From positions 372,001 to 436,000 of the forward strand of contig NZ_VIQO01000002.1 in NCBI RefSeq assembly GCF_007483665.1: a stretch of 64,000 nucleotides of DNA, given 5' to 3'. The DNA comes from Catellatospora sichuanensis (GTDB lineage: Bacteria > Actinomycetota > Actinomycetes > Mycobacteriales > Micromonosporaceae). This document shows, one piece after another, positions 1-7,300 of this stretch; the first letter of the stretch is position 1; each line of letters starts with the position of its first letter. Under the pieces are notes generated by a model that made no database searches, had not been told where the DNA came from, and worked only from the letters and a program-made list of their open reading frames with translations. The position numbers and the translations under genes are program-made.

Positions 1-2
1 AT

Positions 3-2141
3 CGCAAATCCACCGACACGCTCACCGCACTGTCCCGCGCGCTCGCACCGCGCGGCTCCGAGGAGGCCCGCGGCGTCTGCGGCTCCGCGAAACTCCTGGT
101 CCGCGCCGCGATGCCGATCGTGCACCGGCTGGACGTCACCACTCTGATCGTCGACGGCATCGTCGAGCTGAGCACCCTGGCCCACCGGTACGCCGAGCGG
201 GGGCCGCTGGGCCTGGTCGGCGGGGCCGACCCGTACACGCTGATCATGGCCGATCCGGATGGTCTCGTGCTGGCCCGCAACGGCGACGGCCCGCCGCTCT
301 ACTACGCCCGCTGCCGCGGCGCGGTGCTGGTCGCCAGCGAGCCCGCCGCACTGCTGGCCGCGGGGGTGCCCGCCCGGCCCGACCCGGAGACCGTCGCCCG
401 GTTCCTGGCCGTCGGCAGCTGCGACGAGGGCGCGGCCACCTTCTTCGACGGCATCCGCCGGGTGCTGCCGCACCAGGTCGTCGAGATCTCCGCCGGGCAC
501 ACCGACGGCTGGGTGGTCCGCGCGCACCCGCCGGTCCGGCACCGGGGCCACCCGATCACCGGTCGGATGGCGCTGCTCGGCGCGGTCGGCGAAGGGCGGC
601 TCGGCGTGCTGCTCGGCCCCGGCCTGCCCGGCGCGGCGGTGCTCGGCGCGGCGCTGTCCGAGCGCGCCGAGCCCCGCGGGCTGCCCGTGTACTCGGTGAA
701 CTTCCCGGGGCTGCCGGCGGACTCGTCCGCGTACGCCTCGGCGCTGCTCGGCCCGCTGCCCGACGCCAGCGTGCGGCACCGGGCGCTGCCGTTCTTCGCC
801 GACGAGATCGACGTCGACGGGTTCCTCGCCGACGTCGGCGAGCCCATGCCCGACCTGTCCTCGTACCTCGCCTGGGCGGTGGCGCGGGCGACCGGGGGCG
901 AGATCGACGCGCTGCTGGGCGCGGGCGGCTGGAGCGGACCGGTCGGCCACCTGCCGCGCCTGGCCGACCGGGTCGCCAGCCGCTACGGCGTCGCGCTGCG
1001 GTTCCCGTACCGGGACCTGGAGACCACCGACGAGGCGCTGCGGGCCGAGCTGCGCGGGCTCGCCGAGCGCACCCTGCCGCCGGTGTCGTTGCGGGCCGCC
1101 GGGGCCGCCCCCGCCGCCGCGTCGCTGGAGCCGCCGCTGCGGGAGATCCTGCTGAGGCTGCGCGCCGAGATGATCAGCGCGCTGCTGTATCCGCGCCACG
1201 GCGCGACCGACCACGACGGGCTCGCCGTCATGCAGCACCTGCCGACCGCGCACGAGGCCGACGTGGCCCGGTTGTGGCGTCGTTACCTGCTCGAGCGCTG
1301 GCTGACCACGGTCCTCGCGCCGTACGAACGCACCCCCGACGTGCCCGTGGCCCGCCCCGCGCCCGGACCGGTCGTGATCGCCGCGGCGGGGCAGGACTGG
1401 ACCACCCACGCCGTGGTCACCGAGCCCATCACGGCCGGTGACCGCATCGCCGACAAGTTCGCCTGGTACGTCGCCGAGTTCGCGCACGGCGCCGACAAGT
1501 CCGCCCGACAGGCGCTGCGCCGCCCCTGGCACCTGCTCGTCGCCGCGAAGCCGGTCGCCGTGGCCCAGGGCCTGTCCCGGGCAATCTGGGAGATCGAGCC
1601 CGGCTCGTACGCCCGCGCGCTGGTCCGGCTCGCCGGGCCCGCCGTCGGGCTGGCCGACCCGTGGAGCATGCAGGTGGCGCTCGACCACGGCGGCCCGGTC
1701 CGGCTCGGGCTGGCGGTGCTGAGCGCCCGGCTGGGCCGCCGCGCCTGGGCCGAGCGTTTCGCCGGGCCGCTGGTCCGCTCCGTCTGCCCGCCCCGCGAGC
1801 AGGCCTGCCCGCCCGCGCACCTGGCCGTGGTGCCGCCGCCCCGCGACGCCGACCGGGTCGCCGAGCAGATCGTCGCGGCGCTGCGCAAGACGCTGCCCGA
1901 CGACGTGTACGCCATGCTGGCCGGCTGCGCCGTCGTCGGCGCGGGAGACGGCGGCATGCGTCTGCTGGGCTGGTCACAGCCCGGTGAGCCGCCCGCCGGG
2001 CTGCTGGAGCGGCTGTGCGAGCGCAACCCCTTCGGCCAGGGCGACGAGCGCACTCCGCTGGTGCTGGCGCTCGCCGCGCCGCGCCGCGTGGCGCAGTCCA
2101 CTGGGCGTAAGGGCGCGAAGGCTTCGGCACGTCGGCGCTGA
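3..2141 (+). CDS. Asparagine-synthetase-like protein fused to a C-terminal CofE/F420-ligase-like domain (5' partial)
   Basis: The reading frame is open from the first bases of the window, so the N-terminus lies upstream; 712 codons are visible. The first ~130 resemble the end of a class II glutamine amidotransferase domain (LARNGDGPPLYYAR, ASEPAALLAAG, FFDGIRRVLPHQVVEI). Then comes an AsnB-like ATP-pyrophosphatase region in which the usual SGGxDS loop reads GVLLGPGLPGAAV, so classical AMP-forming activity looks lost. From about nt 1410 the sequence changes to one typical of F420-0:gamma-glutamyl ligase-like proteins: KPVAVAQGLSRAI, DPWSMQVALDHGG and a final NPFGQGDERTPLV. The stop is 15 nt before the purK ATG. 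The domain calls come from remembered family patterns. Function is unknown: perhaps an amide or gamma-glutamyl ligase, or a regulator. The annotated start in a complete genome will be 5' of base 3. Confidence 0.7.
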   Translation, partial: RKSTDTLTALSRALAPRGSEEARGVCGSAKLLVRAAMPIVHRLDVTTLIVDGIVELSTLAHRYAERGPLGLVGGADPYTLIMADPDGLVLARNGDGPPLYYARCRGAVLVASEPAALLAAGVPARPDPETVARFLAVGSCDEGAATFFDGIRRVLPHQVVEISAGHTDGWVVRAHPPVRHRGHPITGRMALLGAVGEGRLGVLLGPGLPGAAVLGAALSERAEPRGLPVYSVNFPGLPADSSAYASALLGPLPDASVRHRALPFFADEIDVDGFLADVGEPMPDLSSYLAWAVARATGGEIDALLGAGGWSGPVGHLPRLADRVASRYGVALRFPYRDLETTDEALRAELRGLAERTLPPVSLRAAGAAPAAASLEPPLREILLRLRAEMISALLYPRHGATDHDGLAVMQHLPTAHEADVARLWRRYLLERWLTTVLAPYERTPDVPVARPAPGPVVIAAAGQDWTTHAVVTEPITAGDRIADKFAWYVAEFAHGADKSARQALRRPWHLLVAAKPVAVAQGLSRAIWEIEPGSYARALVRLAGPAVGLADPWSMQVALDHGGPVRLGLAVLSARLGRRAWAERFAGPLVRSVCPPREQACPPAHLAVVPPPRDADRVAEQIVAALRKTLPDDVYAMLAGCAVVGAGDGGMRLLGWSQPGEPPAGLLERLCERNPFGQGDERTPLVLALAAPRRVAQSTGRKGAKASARRR

Positions 2142-2142
2142 T

Positions 2143-2148
2143 TAGACT
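2143..2148 (+). promoter_or_regulatory. Putative -10 box (TAGACT) for leaderless purK
   Basis: TAGACT lies just after the stop of the preceding gene and 8 nt before the purK ATG at 2157. No purine-rich Shine-Dalgarno is visible. This spacing fits a leaderless transcript, which is common in actinobacteria. Confidence 0.4.
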
Positions 2149-2156
2149 CCTTGCCG

Positions 2157-3323
2157 ATGGACACTCGCACCGGCCTCCCCGTCGTCGGCATGATCGGCGG
2201 CGGCCAGCTCGCCCGTATGACCCACCAGGCGGCGATCGCCCTCGGCCAGTCCCTGCGGGTGCTGGCCAACGACGTCGACGAGTCCGCGGCCCTGGTCGCG
2301 GCCGACGTCCAACTGGGCAGCCACACCGACCTGGACGCGCTGCGCACCTTCGCCAAGTCGTGCGACGTGGTCACCTTCGACCACGAGCATGTGCCCGGCG
2401 AGCACATCCGCGCCCTGGTCGCGGCGGGCCACAAGGTCTTCCCGGGGGCCGACGCGCTGCAGTTCGCCCAGGACAAGCACCTGATGCGCCGCCGGCTGTC
2501 GGAGCTGGGCGCACCGGTGCCGCGCTGGGCGCCGATCGCCTCGGCCGCGGAACTGGTCGAGTTCGGGCTGCCCGCGGTCGTGAAGACGGCCCGCGGGGGA
2601 TACGACGGCCGCGGCGTTTTCGTCGTCAACGACGTCGAGGAGATCATCGACCTGCTGGCCAGCGGGGCCGAACTGATCGTCGAGGAGAAGGTCGAGCTGC
2701 GCCGCGAGCTCGCCGTGCAGGTCGCCCGCTCGCCGTACGGGCAGGTCGCGGTGTACCCGGTGGTCGAGACGGTGCAGCAGGACGGCATCTGCGTCGAGGT
2801 GCTCGCCCCCGCCCCGGACCTGCCCGAGGACGTCGCGCTCGGGGCTCAGGAGCTGGCCATCCGCATCGCCAACGAGCTGGGCGTGGTCGGCCTGCTGGCC
2901 GTCGAGCTGTTCGAGGTCGCCCCGCGCGTCCCGGGCGACGCGCCGCGGCTCGTCGTCAACGAGCTGGCCATGCGGCCGCACAACTCCGGGCACTGGACCA
3001 TCGAGGGCGCGCGCACCTCCCAGTTCGAGCAGCACCTGCGGGCGGTTCTGGACTACCCGATGGGCGACACGTCGCTCGCCGCGCCCGCCGTCGTCATGGC
3101 CAACGTGCTCGGCGGCCCCGAGGGCGGCATGTCGATCGACGAGCGGCTGCACCACCTGATGGCCGCCGAGCCGGGCGTGAAGGTGCACCTGTACGGCAAG
3201 CAGACCCGGCCCGGCCGCAAGATCGGGCACGTCACCGCGCTCGGCGACGACCTGGCCGACTGCCGCGCCCGCGCGGCCCGCGCCGGCCACTGGCTGACCT
3301 ACGGAAAGGCTCTTGAAGCATGA
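2157..3323 (+). CDS. purK: N5-carboxyaminoimidazole ribonucleotide synthase PurK
   Basis: ATP-grasp enzyme of 388 residues that converts AIR, bicarbonate and ATP to N5-CAIR in cytosolic purine synthesis. Visible hallmarks are the N-terminal GGGQLARM loop, the [14 protein letters not shown] nucleotide-binding stretch, [16 protein letters not shown], and the C-terminal [17 protein letters not shown] with the metal/ATP-binding Asn and Glu. I chose ATG 2157; a TTG two codons upstream is possible but has no better ribosome site. The stop overlaps, as ATGA, the start of a tiny ORF leading into purE, whose product uses N5-CAIR. Length is normal for the family. Confidence 0.96.
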   Translation: MDTRTGLPVVGMIGGGQLARMTHQAAIALGQSLRVLANDVDESAALVAADVQLGSHTDLDALRTFAKSCDVVTFDHEHVPGEHIRALVAAGHKVFPGADALQFAQDKHLMRRRLSELGAPVPRWAPIASAAELVEFGLPAVVKTARGGYDGRGVFVVNDVEEIIDLLASGAELIVEEKVELRRELAVQVARSPYGQVAVYPVVETVQQDGICVEVLAPAPDLPEDVALGAQELAIRIANELGVVGLLAVELFEVAPRVPGDAPRLVVNELAMRPHNSGHWTIEGARTSQFEQHLRAVLDYPMGDTSLAAPAVVMANVLGGPEGGMSIDERLHHLMAAEPGVKVHLYGKQTRPGRKIGHVTALGDDLADCRARAARAGHWLTYGKALEA

Positions 3324-3400
3324 GCGAGCGCAGCGAGCGAATCATGGGGCCCGGCTTCCACGCCGGGACACAGCGAAGCGGAGTTTCGGCATGAGCGAGC
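3318..3400 (+). repeat. 12-bp direct repeat with 71-bp period at the purK/purE junction
   Basis: GCATGAGCGAGC occurs at 3318-3329 and again at 3389-3400. The first copy carries the purK stop and the second the purE start. The 71 bp between them read like an inserted or duplicated cassette. GCGAGCGCAGCGAGCGAATC-like strings are, as I recall, frequent between Micromonosporaceae genes; a genome search is needed to confirm this. Confidence 0.6.
3320..3394 (+). CDS. 24-codon linker ORF coupling purK to purE
   Basis: The ATG overlaps the purK stop (ATGA) and its own TGA overlaps the purE ATG (ATGA), giving a 24-residue peptide starting [10 protein letters not shown]. Termination-reinitiation through this ORF would keep purE translation coupled to purK despite 67 intervening bases. 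I do not propose a function for the peptide itself. Confidence is for translation, not for a peptide role. Confidence 0.35.
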   Translation: MSERSERIMGPGFHAGTQRSGVSA

Positions 3401-3897
3401 AGACTCCCGCGCCACTGGTCGGGATCATCATGGGTTCCGACTCGGACTGGCCCGTGATGAAGCCTGCCGCCGAGGCGTTGGCCGAGTTCGGCGTGTCTTA
3501 TGAGGTCCGGGTCGTGTCCGCGCACCGTACGCCGCAGCTCATGATCGACTATGGGCAGACCGCCGCGGACCGCGGCATCAAGGTCATCATCGCGGGCGCG
3601 GGCGGCGCGGCTCACCTGCCCGGCATGGTCGCCAGCGTGACACCGCTGCCGGTGATCGGCGTGCCGGTGCCGCTGAAGTACCTCGACGGCATGGACTCGC
3701 TGATGTCCATCGTGCAGATGCCCGCGGGCATCCCGGTCGCCACCGTGTCGATCGCGGGCGGCCGCAACGCGGGCCTGCTCGCGGCCCGCATCCTCGGCGC
3801 GCACGACGCCACCCTGCGCGCCAAGCTCACCGACTACGCCCACAGCCTCACCGAACTCGTCGCCCAGAAGGACGCCGCCCTCCAGGCCACCCTCTGA
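3391..3897 (+). CDS. purE: N5-carboxyaminoimidazole ribonucleotide mutase PurE
   Basis: Class I PurE of 168 residues, which rearranges N5-CAIR to CAIR, the step after PurK. The diagnostic motifs are all present: GSDSDWPVM near the N-terminus, the SAHRTP loop with the catalytic His, [11 protein letters not shown], and a C-terminal [10 protein letters not shown] helix. The start ATG 3391 gives [19 protein letters not shown], which matches the family. A TTG at 3313 in the same frame would overlap purK and add unrelated residues. The gene is in an operon with purK and is followed by a long hairpin at 3952-4019. Confidence 0.96.
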   Translation: MSEQTPAPLVGIIMGSDSDWPVMKPAAEALAEFGVSYEVRVVSAHRTPQLMIDYGQTAADRGIKVIIAGAGGAAHLPGMVASVTPLPVIGVPVPLKYLDGMDSLMSIVQMPAGIPVATVSIAGGRNAGLLAARILGAHDATLRAKLTDYAHSLTELVAQKDAALQATL

Positions 3898-3943
3898 CCG
3901 GTCCCTTTCGCAAACCGCCCATATCGCTCGCGGTTCACCGCTC

Positions 3944-4030
3944 ACCCGTCCCATGATCTGTTTTTGTGGACGCTGGACGCCGCTATGACAGCACCCAGCG
4001 TCCACAAAAACAGATCATGACCTGACGGGT
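3944..4030. terminator. Long convergent hairpin (25-bp perfect arms) after purE
   Basis: The arms 3952-3976 and 3995-4019 are exact reverse complements (25 bp) around an 18-nt loop. Beyond a small bulge, ACCCGTC at 3944-3950 pairs again with GACGGGT at 4024-4030. The arms contain TTTTTGTGGACGCTGG, so both strands carry a T-run. It lies between convergent genes and can serve as a bidirectional terminator. Its GACGCTGG core resembles the hairpins at 37863 and 56943. Confidence 0.7.
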
Positions 4031-4149
4031 CGGCGGCTGCCGCTCGCACCGGCGTGACGATTGGGGCCATCGGCGCATTTCGCCGGGCGGTGCCTCCGAA
4101 GCCGGCGCGATCAAGATCGCCGGACCGCTCGCGGCCGTTGATCGCTGAA

Positions 4150-4204
4150 CTTGCCAGGCACCTGTGCGTATCTTGACCGCTGATACGCACAAGTGCCTGG
4201 CAAG
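4150..4204. repeat. Second inverted repeat in the purE downstream spacer
   Basis: The 23-nt arms at 4150-4172 and 4182-4204 pair with a single mismatch around a 9-nt loop; the arm begins CTTGCCAGGCACCTGTGCG. It has no T-run, so a terminator role is less clear than for the hairpin at 3952. It may be a fold-back repeat or a protein-binding site. Confidence 0.6.
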
Positions 4205-4248
4205 TCCGATGATCATGGTGCACCGCGCGCCCGGACCGCCCGCCCGCC

Positions 4249-4339
4249 CGGACCGCGAGCCCGGACGGCGAGCCCGGACCGCGAGCCCGGACGGCGAGCC
4301 CGGACCGCGAGCCCGGACGGCGAGCCCGGACCGCGCGGC
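4249..4339. repeat. 13-bp tandem repeat, about seven copies
   Basis: Units CGGACCGCGAGCC and CGGACGGCGAGCC alternate strictly, starting at 4249, 4262, 4275, 4288, 4301 and 4314, with a partial seventh at 4327. This gives a 26-bp higher-order period. The unit is not a multiple of three, and the array sits just outside the 3' end of the minus-strand gene that stops at 4362. It looks like a minisatellite, probably variable between strains. Confidence 0.8.
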
Positions 4340-4361
4340 CGCAGTGGAGCGCAGGGCCAGG

Positions 4362-7300
4362 TCAGCGGAATTGTTTGTAGCGGTCGGCGGCGCGGCGGCG
4401 GCGTTCGGAGTTGGCGCCGAGGACGATCAGGACGATGCCGCCGACGAGGACGCCGAGCCAGGTGGTGCCGACCAGGGTCAGGGCGTGCAGGGCGGCGATG
4501 ACGGTCACGGTCGCGCCGATCGCCACGGGGGCCTGCTGGCCGTACCGGGAGCCGATCACCAGGGTGAGGATGGCCGCGACCAGCAGGCCGACCTCGCGGA
4601 TCGGGTTGGTGTCGGTGACCAGCACGACCACCACGGTCGGCCCGAAGCCCGCGATCAGCGCCGGCCCGTACGCGGCCCAGCTGCCCAGCTGTGGGCGCTG
4701 CCGCAGTTCGAGCAGCCCGACCGCGAGCGCGAGCAGGGCGAACGGCAGCGTGTACGCCTCCGGCAGCGCGATGTCGGCGCTGCGCATGATGAGCCACCAG
4801 GCGGCGATCTCGCTGCCCGCGGCGGCCCAGAACAGCACCCGGCGCTGCCCGGTGGGTCGGCCTGCCCGGGTCGCCGCGATGCCGAGCACCGCGCCCCAGC
4901 CGACGAGTAGCGCCGCGACCTGCGATGGAGCACGTACGGCCAGGGCCAGGGCGATCACTCCGGCGGTGTAGCCGGCCCACTCGACCGCGCTGGCCTCACG
5001 CAACGCCTCGGGGCGGGTGAATCGCGGGTGCAGCGCCGCGCCGACGATCAGGATCGCGCCGACGCCCAGCACGCCGAACGCCGCCCATTCCGGCTTGGCG
5101 CCGATACGCAGGCTGACGGTCAGCACGAACAGCTGCGCGGCCAGCGCCGCGCCGAGCCAGCCCAGGATGCGGGCGCGCTGGCTCTTGCCGCCGAGCGCGG
5201 CCACGGCCCCGACGGCGACCGCGCCGCCGAACGTGAAGATGGTCAGCCCCGGGGTGGCCAGCGCTCCGGCCAGGCCCGCGCCGCCCGCGATGAGGCCCAG
5301 CAGCAGCACCGCGACGCGGGCGGCGCGGACCGGGCGGTCGACGTCCTCGCCGGACGGCGGCTCGGTGAGCGCGACGCTGAGCATGCAGACCGTGAACACG
5401 CCCAGCCCCGCCAGTACGCTCGCCGGCCAGGCCAGCCCGAGGCCGGCTGGGGCGATCAGCAGCGTCACCGCCGCGCCGGGCACCACGACGGAGACGGCCC
5501 GGGTGGGGCCGCCGCCGAAGCCGACCGCGGCGATGCCCGCGGCGACGGTGAGCAGCACCGCGGTCAGTACCGCGGCGACGTCCGCGGCGACCGTGGTGGC
5601 CGCGGGCGGGCCCTGCCAGATCGCGTTCAGGCTGTCGTACGGGCGGACCAGCGCGGTATGCAGCGCGGGGGCCAGCGAGGCGAGGGCGATGAAGGCCGGT
5701 GCGGCGGCTGCGGCGGCCGCCATCGCGCCGGGGTACGACGGGAAGCGCCGGCTGCGCTCGATCAGCTCCTGGCGGGAGTCGAACCCGACGCGCCAGCGCT
5801 GCGGGCCCTCCTTCGGCACCCGGCGCGGGATCGGCACGGCAACCCGTTCGGGGGTGAGGCCGAGCTGGTCGCGGGTGGTGGTGCGGAGTAGTTCGGCGAG
5901 CACCACGAGCAGCACCGCCGCGGCGGCGTACACCCCGGCGGGATGTCCGTTCGCGAGCGCGAGCAGAGCGATCAGCGTGCCGGAGACGGCCACGCCGACG
6001 GTGCCCCAGCCGAGGTAGGGCGCGGCGGGCCGGCGCGCCGCGGCCAGCGCCGCCAGCCCGATGCTGGTGCCGCCGAGGGCGGCGGTGAGCAGTACGTCGG
6101 GCTCCTTGCCGGCGCTCGCGGCGAACGCGGCCAGCGCTGCCGGGCCGGCCAGCAGCACGGCGAGCACGCCCGCCCCGCCGAGCACGTCCAGGTGCGCGGG
6201 CGGCCGCGCACCGGCCTGCTCGGCCTGCTGGGTCATCAGCACGGCCATCAGCACGAGCGCGGCCCCGACGAGGGCGATCATGCCGAGCGCCGCAGCGGTG
6301 GTCCACGGGCGCACCAGGCTCGCGCCGAGCGCGTGCAGCGCGACCGCGGTGGCCACGGCGAGGCGGGTGTATCCGGCGCGGGCGTCCTCGGCCACGGCCG
6401 CCGCCAGGGCGTACCCGGTGGCGATGGTCAGTCCCAGCACGATCGGCGCCCACCAGGGCCAACCCAGCGCGGCCGGGGCCCCGACGGTGGCGAGGATCGC
6501 GGCGACCGCGGCCGCCTGGTGGCTGCGCGGCGGAGGCAGCACCACAGCCGCGGCCACGGCGAGCACCACCAGCGCCGCAGGGGCCTGCCAGCCGAACTCC
6601 ACCCCGCCGCCGACGGGGGCCAGGTTGGCGGCCCACAGCTCGCCGGGCAGGGCGAGTGCCTTGATCCCGCCGGCCAGCGCCGGGTAGCCCGCGATGAGCA
6701 CGAGGATGCCGCCGGCCATCGCGCTGCCGGCGACGGGTCCGCGGCGCAGCTCCTGCGGGAGCAGCCGGACGGCGACGCCCACCGCGAGCACCAGCAGCGC
6801 CGACAGCACCAGCCAGTACGACGGGGCGACCAGGTGCGCCACCCGGGCCAGGGCGGCGATCAGCGCGGTGGTGACCGCCGCGGCGGCGAAGTCCGCGCCG
6901 TCGAGGGCGCGGTCGGCCCGGCGGCCTGAGTCGATGGACGGAGCCAGGGCCAGCAGGATCGCTGAGACCAGCAACAGTGCGCCCAGCCCGGCATCGAGCA
7001 CGCCCGCCCCGGCGGTGCCGAACGCCGCCCCGGCCACGGCCAGCGCGCCCAGGCCGGCGCCGAGCGAGAGCGGGGTGCCGATGCGGCGGTGCGCGACCAG
7101 GCGGGCCGCGACCAGGGCCAGGGTCGCGGCACAGGCGAGGAACGAGGCGGCGAGCGCGACCTGCTCCCCGGCCGCCGGGAAGACGGTGAGCACCCCGGTG
7201 CCGACCGCGACCGGCGCGGCGAACGCGGCAGCCCCGGCCGCGGCGTCGCCGAGCAGCCCGGTGGCCGGGGGCGCGGGCAGCACCCGCTGCGCCGCCGCGA

